The notes under the pieces: model-generated
What the model saw: only the letters and a program-made list of their open reading frames with translations
Told to the model about the DNA's origin: nothing
The model's database searches: none
In this document: piece by piece, positions 31,968 to 37,993 of the stretch
How the letters are laid out: each line of letters begins with the position of its first letter
How positions within the stretch are numbered: the stretch's first letter is position 1
Virus record (IMG/VR): IMGVR_UViG_3300038701_001502
Span: 1 to 40,787 of that record
Reading direction: 5' to 3' (one strand)
Source of the DNA: a virus
DNA length: 40,787 bases
Translations under genes and position numbers: made by a program

Positions 31968-32267
31968 TTATTTCTTTGGTTTGTTGCGAAGTTGTTGTTT
32001 CATTATTTCTTCAGCAAAAAAACCACTTGCTGCACTAGCACCTAGTTTCTCTGTTTCTTTAACTTTGAAAGTATCTTTAAGCCAATTACTAATCAGCCGT
32101 TCTTTAATTTTCCAGTATTGATTACTAGTAATTTTCTTTTTGCGAAGATTAGAGAGATTCTCTTGCATCGCTTCTTCGTGAGCAAACTCTCTGCGCATCT
32201 CTTCGCTTTCAATGTAATGTACAGGTTCTCCTGCAATCATATCCGTTACAATGATATTTTTAGACAT
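31968..32267 (-). CDS. 99-residue hypothetical helical protein
   Basis: Mostly charged helix after a short strand (MSKNIIVTDMIAGEPVHYIE). Contains EMRREFAHEEAMQEN and a Lys/Gln-rich C-terminus. Ribosome site AAAAGGTAAAATAAA. No family recognised; could be a small DNA- or protein-binding early factor. Confidence 0.5.
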   Translation of the reverse strand: MSKNIIVTDMIAGEPVHYIESEEMRREFAHEEAMQENLSNLRKKKITSNQYWKIKERLISNWLKDTFKVKETEKLGASAASGFFAEEIMKQQLRNKPKK

Positions 32268-32273
32268 TTTATT

Positions 32274-32507
32274 TTACCTTTTGCTTATAATTTTAGGTTT
32301 AATAGTTTGTCTAGTGAAGAATCGTTCCACCCAATAAACAAACCTTCCTAACCAATTATGTTGAACAGTGTTAATTATAGAAGTTCCATCAACATAAACA
32401 GTGATAGTTTCTCCCATTAAGTCTGAACGTTGAACAACATCTATATAATTATATTTGTTCTTCTTGTGTTGGTCAGTACTTACGTGAAAACTTATTGTTC
32501 TATTCAT
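32274..32507 (-). CDS. 77-residue hypothetical protein
   Basis: Beta-rich N-terminal half (TISFHVSTDQ; ETITVYVDGTSIINTV) followed by an aromatic basic C-terminus (FVYWVERFFTRQTIKPKI). Its ATG overlaps the stop region of the upstream zinc protein by 8 nt. Function unknown. Confidence 0.5.
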   Translation of the reverse strand: MNRTISFHVSTDQHKKNKYNYIDVVQRSDLMGETITVYVDGTSIINTVQHNWLGRFVYWVERFFTRQTIKPKIISKR

Positions 32508-32664
32508 TTTCTAACTCCTTGGCTTGTTCAAAAGTCAACCCATAAACCTTACTACCAGGGCTCTTTATCGCTGCTCGTAAACAACAATCATGGCACTTAC
32601 CCGAAACACCACAATAGTCAGTAGTCTTTTCTCCGCATTGTGAACAGTTAGTTTCGGTTTTCAT
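32500..32664 (-). CDS. 54-residue zinc-finger miniprotein
   Basis: Residues 7-28 contain CSQCGEKTTDYC then GKCHDCC, at least two CxxC knuckles for zinc. The remaining helix (LTFEQAKELENE) could mediate binding. It resembles the frameshifted zinc ORF at 33271 and the 31818 product, showing a cluster of such miniproteins. Confidence 0.6.
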   Translation of the reverse strand: MKTETNCSQCGEKTTDYCGVSGKCHDCCLRAAIKSPGSKVYGLTFEQAKELENE

Positions 32665-32729
32665 TTTGTATTGTTTTTGTTAAATCTGCCTGTTTGTTAG
32701 TAGTACTTTTACTGTTTAATTTGTTCTTA

Positions 32730-33227
32730 TTAGCAGTTTTGGTTGAAAATACTAATAGTAAAATTTACTTTATAGCGATTACGTCTATCGCTTCCGTCTT
32801 TCCAAAACTTTGTTTTTTTAAGATAATGAGATTTTCTTTTATCATCCCAACTACTCATACGATTAATATTATCAGCCCTATCGCACAATTTAATTATAAT
32901 GGCATCAGCACTTTTTAACCGAGGAAAATAATAACCATAAGCATCATAAGTACCTTCATGAGTAACTTCCATAACCAAATTGGCAACTTCTTTATTAAAA
33001 TATTCAACAAGCTCTTCGTAAGTCGTATCTGTATCTTCAATAGTGTCGTGTAAGTATGCTGCAGCAATAACATTTTCTTTATCAGTTATTTGTTGAACTG
33101 CACTAGCAACACGCAAACAATGTTCTACGTAAGGATTACCATCATCATCTTTTTGTTCTAAATGTTTCTCTTGAGCAAAATGTAATGCTCTCAACTCAAA
33201 ATTATCAATATTTTTTAATTCTTCCAT
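32730..33227 (-). CDS. HD-domain hydrolase (SpoT/MESH1-like)
   Basis: 165 residues. Metal-site motifs of the HD family: HFAQEKHL, YVEHCLRVA (first His), AAYLHDTIEDT (central HD), and IKLCDRADNINRM (final Asp). Short HD proteins of this type hydrolyse (p)ppGpp-like nucleotides or act as phosphohydrolases, and are common in phages. Start at 33227 follows AAAGGTAAAATAGAA; a longer in-frame start (33371) crosses the frameshifted zinc ORF. The C-terminal tail (WDDKRKSHYLKKTKFWKDG) recurs in the 30677 membrane protein. Confidence 0.72.
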   Translation of the reverse strand: MEELKNIDNFELRALHFAQEKHLEQKDDDGNPYVEHCLRVASAVQQITDKENVIAAAYLHDTIEDTDTTYEELVEYFNKEVANLVMEVTHEGTYDAYGYYFPRLKSADAIIIKLCDRADNINRMSSWDDKRKSHYLKKTKFWKDGSDRRNRYKVNFTISIFNQNC

Positions 33228-33270
33228 TTCTATTTTACCTTTTATTTCTCCAGTATAGCGATTACGTAAA

Positions 33271-33394
33271 TCATTTTCTATAAAATCCTGATTCTTTAAG
33301 ACAGTAACTACACCAATCAATAGGTTTTGCAGGTGTTTTGCATTCTCTTGTTTCTCTGCCACAATTAGCACAGGAAGTTTTGTATTTTCTTCAT
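33271..33394 (-). pseudogene. frameshifted zinc-finger miniprotein ORF
   Basis: In one frame the DNA reads SCANCGRETRECKTPAKPID then WCSYCLKES: a zinc finger with CxxC pairs. No start codon exists in that frame; the overlapping ATG (33394) opens a frame that stops after nine codons. A one-base shift near the A-run in ATACAAAACTTCC would join them. It may be a mutation, a sequencing error or a programmed shift. Confidence 0.4.
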
Positions 33395-33630
33395 TTTATT
33401 TTTGCCCACCCGCGTTTGCCGCACTTTTTACATTGTATTACATGCAAGTCTTGTAGTTTAATTAGTCTGCTTTTCTTGTCTTGTGGTCTTTTTTCCCACA
33501 CGTAACTGAACTCTTGAAATTCTTTACAACTTCTACAGTAAAACTTGTGGTTAACTTTTCCTCTTGGATGAGTTTTGTAATGAGGTCTTGTAACTGTTGT
33601 TATGAGTTCTCTTATGATATTTCTTGACAT
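33391..33630 (-). CDS. 79-residue zinc-ribbon protein
   Basis: Contains FYCRSCKEF and IQCKKCGKRGW, two CxxC knuckles about 34 residues apart, forming a zinc ribbon; the N-terminus is basic (VTRPHYKTHPRGKVNHK). The ATG at 33630 lies 29 nt from the TATA start at 33659, so the message should be leaderless. First gene of a long leftward early operon. Confidence 0.7.
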   Translation of the reverse strand: MSRNIIRELITTVTRPHYKTHPRGKVNHKFYCRSCKEFQEFSYVWEKRPQDKKSRLIKLQDLHVIQCKKCGKRGWAKIK

Positions 33631-33651
33631 ACTATTAGGTGTTATATATAG

Positions 33652-33663
33652 TATATAAACCTG
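33652..33663 (-). promoter_or_regulatory. early promoter for the zinc-ribbon operon
   Basis: AACAGGTTTATATACTATA on the minus strand; TATA box TTTATATA starts at 33659, and the ATG lies at 33630 (29 nt). It begins the operon of small genes downstream of the primase. Confidence 0.65.
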
Positions 33664-33673
33664 TTGTTTTTAA

Positions 33674-35944
33674 TTATTTAGTAACAACATATTTAACACC
33701 ACGCCACACCTTCTTCAACTCAGACAAACCACCACCAGCTATCACTCGCTTAGTAACATATGACACAGGATAGTTGTTTAAAACAGCGTTAGCCTGTTTG
33801 TTAGACTGCACCTTCAAACTGTTCTCTTCACAGTACTGAACGTACAACTGCCGCATGTCCTCAACCAACACAAAATCGTCAGGCTTACACGTAATATCCA
33901 AACAGTCTTCTACAAAACTATACATACTGCTGCTCTTACGCATCCAATATTTCTTTACCTTAGCATTGCTTGCACTCTGGCTGAACTTTTTGTTCTCACG
34001 TAAACGATGCAAACCAAGAATAGACCAGTTAAGCAAACCAGATAATTCTCCAGGAGTAAACAAGGTATCCTTAATATCAGGATTAGCAACCTTATATACC
34101 CCAGTTGCTAAATCTTTTTGAGACAACCTGCTGTACTCGTTATTTTTTAAGAACTTGTAAGGAAAATCTATAATACACCATCGTGTAAAAAACCCGTCAC
34201 TCTCATCGTCAGTGTCAGGGATGTTGTTGGCAGCAAAAATAAACTTAGCGTAATTACGGAACTTAACAGGGGTTAAGAACTTACGACTGGCTTGTACTTC
34301 GTCTCCAGCCACAAGTTTCTTAAACTGTGTGGTTTCAGTGATAGCCCCCTTACCAATGTCAGCGTTGCTGTTAATCATCTTACCAAATATTTCACTAGCA
34401 CTAAACTTATCATTGTCAAGCTCTTGCAACCCAATGTTACTGATATTTTCTTTACCAATCATTTCTTCAAGAATGTCGATGTACACACTTTTACCGTTAT
34501 CACCATTACCACTAAGCAAAAAAGCTTTTTTGTAACGGTTAGTTTTCCATAAACAGTACCCAAAAAACTCTTGAGTTAGGTTTATGTTCTCCACATCATC
34601 TAAGGTGCTAGTAAAAAAATCAAGTATAGCGGGGCACCTAGCCTCTGGGTCATACAAAATAGGTAATTTGTTAAAGAAAATATTATCAGGAGTAAAATCT
34701 GAAAGTTCAAGAGTCATGATGTTAAGAATACCATTCTCCACAGGAATAAGATTTTCATACACACAATTAAAGAACTGCTGTTCATCAATCATAGTGTCCT
34801 GCATAATCTTTTCAAGAATAATATTAGCACCGGTTACCGTGTAATATTCCTTCATTAAACCACGCACGTACTGTGTAATATAACTTTTACCATGAGGAAC
34901 ATAAACACCTTTGTTATATATCCAAATCTCGTTACGCTGGTCATTACGAATTGTCTTCACATAATTGTTACTAAGAAACTGCTGCACAATATATTCACTA
35001 TAGTCAGCCTTACTTTTCTTTTTAGCCATCATATAAGCCTTTTTCTGGACTTTCTCTGGAACACCTACTTTGGTAGCCAATTTGGTTTTAATCTCGTTAA
35101 ATGTATATTGCTGTGCGTCCTCTTGGCTGTAATATCGCTGTGCTAAATCAAACATACTCCCCATAGTGTGGCAATGATAACATGAGTACCCATGGTCATG
35201 GGGTTTGAAACAGCGACCAGACTCACTATCATGGAAAGGACATTCACAATTAGCACCACGGGCAACACTTATACCCCAGTCTTGTAACAGGTCATAGACT
35301 GTTAACCGAGATTTAATATAAGCAATAATGGGGTCACTCTCTTCATCCTCAACAGTTTTGGTGTTTGATTTACGTTTAGTACCAGTGAACTCATTGGTAC
35401 TAAACTCACTATTAGGCACTAGCGATAAGAGGTATTCTTTAAGCTCATTACCATTAACAAGAGAAATAGGGTTGTCTTGAGCTACATGGTAGCTACGGTC
35501 AGGCAGAGTTTCAAGCACACTATTAGGACCAAGGGTTTGGCTGTAAGTCTCTTTAGAAGTAACACTTTTAATATCACACTGTCTGATTACCGAGTCATTA
35601 TGTTTACTGTCTATACTAAAACTTGGTAAGGGTTCTTGTGTGTAGAAATAGAAATGCATTAGTTGTTTGTTGGCTGTACGTACACCAAACGTGTTTTTGA
35701 ATAAATCTTTATCACTAAGAATGTCTTCAAACTCTTTAGTGTCACAGTCAATGATTACTAAATTTTTATATCCGCATAGTACGCCATATTTCTTATCTTC
35801 AGGAAATTTGGTGTTGAATTCTTGCATGGAATAATGGTTTGTTGTGTTCCAACCGATTTCTAAGGGCATCTTTAATTTTTTAGAATCGGTGGTTGGTGTT
35901 ATTCTTACAAATCTGTGTTCTTTTAATTGCTCTGGAAATTCCAT
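33674..35944 (-). CDS. primase-polymerase / SF3 helicase
   Basis: 756 residues. The N-terminal about 175 residues are a Prim-Pol (AEP) domain (KYGVLCGYKNLVIIDCDTKE with catalytic Asp). Residues about 230-262 hold a CHC2-like zinc element (CECPFHDSESGRCF, YSCYHCHTMGSMFDLA). The C-terminal half is a D5-type superfamily 3 helicase: LLSGNGDNGKSVYID (Walker A, about 477-489), then INSNADIGKGAI and FIFAANNIPDTDDESDGFF with the SF3 sensor. It primes and unwinds at the origin. The start at 35944 follows GTGAGGTATAAA; an in-frame ATG at 35956 overlaps that site. Confidence 0.9.
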   Translation of the reverse strand: MEFPEQLKEHRFVRITPTTDSKKLKMPLEIGWNTTNHYSMQEFNTKFPEDKKYGVLCGYKNLVIIDCDTKEFEDILSDKDLFKNTFGVRTANKQLMHFYFYTQEPLPSFSIDSKHNDSVIRQCDIKSVTSKETYSQTLGPNSVLETLPDRSYHVAQDNPISLVNGNELKEYLLSLVPNSEFSTNEFTGTKRKSNTKTVEDEESDPIIAYIKSRLTVYDLLQDWGISVARGANCECPFHDSESGRCFKPHDHGYSCYHCHTMGSMFDLAQRYYSQEDAQQYTFNEIKTKLATKVGVPEKVQKKAYMMAKKKSKADYSEYIVQQFLSNNYVKTIRNDQRNEIWIYNKGVYVPHGKSYITQYVRGLMKEYYTVTGANIILEKIMQDTMIDEQQFFNCVYENLIPVENGILNIMTLELSDFTPDNIFFNKLPILYDPEARCPAILDFFTSTLDDVENINLTQEFFGYCLWKTNRYKKAFLLSGNGDNGKSVYIDILEEMIGKENISNIGLQELDNDKFSASEIFGKMINSNADIGKGAITETTQFKKLVAGDEVQASRKFLTPVKFRNYAKFIFAANNIPDTDDESDGFFTRWCIIDFPYKFLKNNEYSRLSQKDLATGVYKVANPDIKDTLFTPGELSGLLNWSILGLHRLRENKKFSQSASNAKVKKYWMRKSSSMYSFVEDCLDITCKPDDFVLVEDMRQLYVQYCEENSLKVQSNKQANAVLNNYPVSYVTKRVIAGGGLSELKKVWRGVKYVVTK

Positions 35945-35961
35945 TTTATACCTCACATCCT

Positions 35962-35975
35962 GTTACCAAAGTAAC
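35962..35975. promoter_or_regulatory. operator copy 1 (GTTACCAAAGTAAC)
   Basis: An inverted repeat (GTTAC-CAAA-GTAAC) in the primase leader, just downstream of its expected transcription start near 35980. An exact reverse copy occurs at 36201. It fits a repressor roadblock site. Confidence 0.6.
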
Positions 35976-36001
35976 CAGTGTTTTTGTTTAGTAATAGCAG
36001 A

Positions 36002-36009
36002 TTTATATA
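36002..36009 (-). promoter_or_regulatory. primase promoter TATA box
   Basis: TATATAAA on the minus strand with expected transcription start near 35980, giving a leader of about 36 nt with a GAGGT ribosome site before the ATG at 35944. It is flanked by operator-like repeats. Confidence 0.55.
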
Positions 36010-36011
36010 TG

Positions 36012-36035
36012 TTTTGGTTTGTTACCAAAAATACC
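36012..36035. promoter_or_regulatory. degenerate operator copy 2
   Basis: TTTTGGT, five bases, ACCAAAA forms a 7-bp inverted repeat. The adjoining GTTACCAAAAATACC matches half of the GTTACC operator. It lies in the BRE position of the primase promoter. Confidence 0.4.
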
Positions 36036-36155
36036 AAAAAACTAAGGTTTTGTACTCCTACTCACAGTTTTTATATAAAGGAATACAACGTATATTGTGT
36101 AATATATATACTATACTATATAAATTTAAGAAAATGTGTAGAAAAAAGATAATCC

Positions 36156-36163
36156 TTTATATA
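36156..36163 (+). promoter_or_regulatory. rightward TATA box upstream of operator 3
   Basis: CCTTTATATAG on the + strand. A transcript would start near 36186 and include operator 3. It is one of several TATA boxes in the 36060-36260 tract (also near 36069, 36117 in reverse, and 36217); which are active cannot be told from sequence. Confidence 0.4.
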
Positions 36164-36200
36164 GTAACAATAGATAGAAGTTGAAACCACCGGTTTTTTG

Positions 36201-36214
36201 GTTACTTTGGTAAC
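36201..36214. promoter_or_regulatory. operator copy 3 (GTTACTTTGGTAAC)
   Basis: Exact reverse complement of operator 1, 239 bp away. It lies just upstream of the TATA-like TTTATATA at 36217. Two identical sites flanking a divergent control region suggest co-operative or looping repression. Confidence 0.6.
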
Positions 36215-36253
36215 ATTTATATAAAGTATATAAGAATAGCGATAAACGAAAGG

Positions 36254-36261
36254 TTTATATA
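36254..36261 (+). promoter_or_regulatory. promoter of the hairpin small RNA
   Basis: AAAGGTTTATATA, the early-type box. Thirty nucleotides downstream lies the first stem base of the inverted repeat at 36282, so the RNA begins with its own stem. Confidence 0.65.
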
Positions 36262-36282
36262 GTATATATAACTAAAAAGACT

Positions 36283-36352
36283 GGGTATGTGGGAAAAGAC
36301 TAATTTCTGACTCACCTCTGATTTTAAACCCTTCACATCTCCACATACCCAA
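36283..36352 (+). ncRNA. hairpin small RNA with anti-Shine-Dalgarno-like loop
   Basis: An 11-bp perfect inverted repeat (TGGGTATGTGG, 36282-36292, and CCACATACCCA, 36341-36351) closes a loop of 48 nt. The predicted start lies at the base of the stem. No open reading frame fits. The loop carries CTCACCTCTGA; CACCTC resembles the 16S anti-Shine-Dalgarno (CACCTCC) and is complementary to the GAGGT sites before many viral genes. Box C/D elements were not found. Antisense or ribosome-mimic action is inference. Confidence 0.55.
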
Positions 36353-36365
36353 ATTTATGCAAAGG

Positions 36366-36373
36366 TTTATATA
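36366..36373 (+). promoter_or_regulatory. early promoter of the RHH and terminase operon
   Basis: AAAGGTTTATATA; the TATA start at 36366 lies 31 nt from the ATG at 36397, so the first gene is leaderless. Confidence 0.7.
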
Positions 36374-36396
36374 TCATATATAATATCTATAATACA

Positions 36397-36546
36397 ATGG
36401 CAAACAAAATAATCGCAATCAGTCCAAAACCAGAAACTGTCGAAAACCTACAAAACCAAGGCATAAACAGAACATGGTTCTTCAACCAAGCATACAGTGC
36501 TATGCAACGAGGAGAATGGACGTACCAGCATAATAAGACAGAATAG
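36397..36546 (+). CDS. ribbon-helix-helix-like DNA-binding regulator
   Basis: 49 residues. A beta strand (KIIAISPKPE) followed by TVENLQNQGINRTWFFNQA resembles the strand and first helix of CopG/Arc-like repressors (the V..L...GINRS.F...A pattern). The leaderless gene starts the rightward operon beside three repeated operators, so it is the best candidate for the repressor binding them. The C-terminal helix is short. Family membership is probable, not proven. Confidence 0.55.
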   Translation: MANKIIAISPKPETVENLQNQGINRTWFFNQAYSAMQRGEWTYQHNKTE

Positions 36547-36563
36547 TTTAGTGAGGTATTACA

Positions 36564-36977
36564 GTGAATGAACAAAACCTTATACCATTCAACAAAATGA
36601 GCCCTGAAAAGCATAAAGCAATAGCTGCTCGTGGTGGTAGAAATAAAGGTGTAAATCATGCAATCTCATCTAAAATTACTTGGATGAAGAAACGTGGTGA
36701 CCTCGGTGATGTAGACAGCAGACACATGTATGAGCTGATGACTAACCCTGATGTTAGTTCTCTTGATATTCAGAAACATATTAAGCGGCTTGAAGAGATT
36801 GCTCATGAGTCTGGGAGTCCTAGTGCTATTGAGAAGGTTGCTAAGCTTGCTATTGATTGGCATAAGATGCACCACGGTGATAAGAAGAAGATTGATGTTC
36901 GTAGTGTGTCTTATAATTTTAATGAGCCTATGAGTAATGATGAAATGAAGCAAATTATGGGAGAGGATTTTGAATGA
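36564..36977 (+). CDS. terminase small subunit-like protein
   Basis: 137 residues, GTG start after GTGAGGTATTACA. The N-terminus has a basic stretch with AARGGRNKGVNHAISSKITW that could bind DNA. The rest is helical (DIQKHIKRLEEIAHESG; EKVAKLAIDWHKMHHGDKKK), typical of a small terminase oligomer. It lies two genes upstream of the large terminase. It overlaps the next gene by 4 nt (ATGA). Recognition of the packaging site is inferred. Confidence 0.6.
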   Translation: MNEQNLIPFNKMSPEKHKAIAARGGRNKGVNHAISSKITWMKKRGDLGDVDSRHMYELMTNPDVSSLDIQKHIKRLEEIAHESGSPSAIEKVAKLAIDWHKMHHGDKKKIDVRSVSYNFNEPMSNDEMKQIMGEDFE

Positions 36978-37267
36978 GTCTTGATGACTATTTAGAAGAC
37001 GCTGTAAATAACACTACCCATAACAGACATCAAGCTATAGTTCATGGTGCAGAACTTAGATACATAAAATTTTTGACAACATTGTACACTCCTAGAGTAA
37101 AGTCAGAGCATGACTTTTTTTGGGAGTTGTTTGATGAACACCACGAAGAATATACTGCTTTGTGTAAAACTTATGATAAGGTTAAAGCACAATCACACGC
37201 TTTGCGTGATACTACTATACGTGCTGCCACCGTTTATTATAATATGGAGTTGAAAGAAAATGAATAA
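36974..37267 (+). CDS. 97-residue hypothetical helical protein
   Basis: Acidic and helical (MSLDDYLEDAVNNTTHNRHQ; FFWELFDEHHEEYTALCK), overlapping the small terminase-like gene by 4 nt. It may be a packaging accessory. No family recognised. It is the last protein gene before the non-coding RNA unit. Confidence 0.5.
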   Translation: MSLDDYLEDAVNNTTHNRHQAIVHGAELRYIKFLTTLYTPRVKSEHDFFWELFDEHHEEYTALCKTYDKVKAQSHALRDTTIRAATVYYNMELKENE

Positions 37268-37279
37268 GAAAACAGAACG

Positions 37280-37287
37280 TTTATATA
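37280..37287 (+). promoter_or_regulatory. promoter of the non-coding RNA unit
   Basis: TTTATATAAAA. By the 30-nt rule, transcription starts near 37310, just before the closing stem of the structured RNA. The next protein-coding start is nearly 650 bases away. Confidence 0.65.
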
Positions 37288-37309
37288 AAAGTTATTGTGT
37301 ATTTTTTAT

Positions 37310-37645
37310 TAACCCAGAGACAAGGATAGTTTAGGGAACCGAGCCTGAGGGCGCGTGAAACGAATAAGCTATAGTCGCAGTACAACTCTCCCTTCGACGG
37401 TAAGTGCCAGCTTTTGAGTCGACAGTGGACCGTAGAAGAATGTTGTATTGTCCCTTGCTGGAGTGTACGTACAGGGTTGTACCGCCCTCGGTCCGAACCG
37501 TAAACGGTACGCTTTATCATAGTCGCAGCGGATAAAACCGTGAATGGTTAGTTCACCGAGACCCAAAGAACTACAAGGGCAAGTGTGATGTCCTTAAGAA
37601 GGGAAAGAGAACTAACCAGCAAAATTACCTAAACTTTCTGGTCAG
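37310..37645 (+). ncRNA. large structured non-coding RNA between terminase genes
   Basis: About 330 nt, visibly richer in GC than its surroundings, with no convincing reading frame. Helices found by eye: closing pairs CCAGA/TCTGG (37314-37318, 37637-37641) and AGTTTAGG/CCTAAACT (37328-37335, 37628-37635); CTGAGGGCG/CGCCCTCGG (37345-37353, 37483-37491); GTACAAC/GTTGTAC (37380-37386, 37476-37482), whose 3' strands are contiguous; ACCG/CGGT (37497-37508); TTTATC/GATAAA (37513-37518, 37531-37536); TGGTTAGTTC/GAACTAACCA (37545-37554, 37609-37618); AAGGGCA/TGTCCTT (37575-37581, 37589-37595). ATAGTCGCAG occurs twice, at 37371 and 37519. I recognise no known RNA family. Confidence 0.65.
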
Positions 37646-37684
37646 TACAATCAAACCTCTTTTCCTTCAATCACACACTTTAAT

Positions 37685-37766
37685 GGACTGATAGTGTAGT
37701 GGCCTATCACGGACGATGCATCGTCAAACAGACAGTCAGACGTTGGTTCAAATCCAACTCAGTCCA
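37685..37766 (+). tRNA. tRNA-like gene with palindrome in place of the anticodon arm
   Basis: Acceptor GGACTGA pairs perfectly with TCAGTCC (37759-37765), then A as discriminator. T8, A9 and the A-box TAGTGTAGTGG match tRNA; the D-arm is GTG/CAC around AGTGGCC; the T-arm is GTTGG-TTCAAAT-CCAAC. The anticodon region is the perfect 14-bp palindrome GACGATGCATCGTC, leaving a 4-nt loop (TGCA), then a 16-nt tail. I could not assign an anticodon or a canonical intron. No CCA is encoded. Confidence 0.6.
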
Positions 37767-37776
37767 AACCTTTAAT

Positions 37777-37923
37777 GGAGCAGAGGGCGGAGAGGAAAGC
37801 CGCAAAGACAATAGGTTCATCCAAAGTCATATGGGAATTTGGAGAAGAGACGTAAGGTTTTAATAGACCGTTTAGAGTTTTGCAAAGACGTTTGTGTTTC
37901 AGGTTCAAATCCTGTCTGCTCCT
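37777..37923 (+). tRNA. tRNA-like element with a long insert
   Basis: Acceptor GGAGCAG pairs with CTGCTCC (37916-37922), discriminator T. D-arm GCGG/CCGC (37787-37790, 37800-37803); T-arm CAGG-TTCAAAT-CCTG. Between D- and T-arms lies about 95 nt instead of about 22. GCAAAGAC is repeated at both ends of the insert (37802, 37882). The insert has a TCCAAA/TTTGGA hairpin and a 10-codon frame ending in TAA TAG. No T at position 8. An intron is possible but no canonical anticodon stem was found. A T7 tract follows. Confidence 0.45.
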
Positions 37924-37930
37924 TTTTTTA
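37923..37930 (+). terminator. T7 tract after the RNA unit
   Basis: Seven T directly after the second tRNA-like acceptor. It would end the non-coding unit, with read-through to the large terminase. Confidence 0.5.
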
Positions 37931-37993
37931 TTTATTGGTTGTGTGAGGTAATATAAAATAACAAAATTAACAGTAAAACACTGCGAAGATTTA

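Noticed and set aside
35844-36184. Rightward frames of 102 and 68 codons over the primase start and control region
   Set aside because: They run antisense to the primase start and through TATA boxes and operators, with no ribosome site and odd composition.
36283-36352. Hairpin RNA as a box C/D guide RNA
   Set aside because: Two CTGA words exist in the loop, but no TGATGA box C is present near the 5' end and the long closing stem is wrong for this class.
36387-36659. Leftward 90-codon frame opposite the ribbon-helix-helix-like gene
   Set aside because: Antisense to two genes with good starts; cysteine and tryptophan rich without motif.
37281-37566. Minus-strand reading frames through the non-coding RNA
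   Set aside because: They overlap GC-richer, self-complementary sequence, have no ribosome site, and show no protein-like features; RNA structure explains the region better.
37310-37645. Structured RNA as RNase P RNA, SRP RNA or a group I intron
   Set aside because: I looked for the RNase P core (GAGGAAAGTCC and ACAGAA-type elements), the SRP core and group I P/Q/R/S elements and found no coherent set; partial word matches (such as GAGGAAAGCC in the second tRNA-like element) are isolated.
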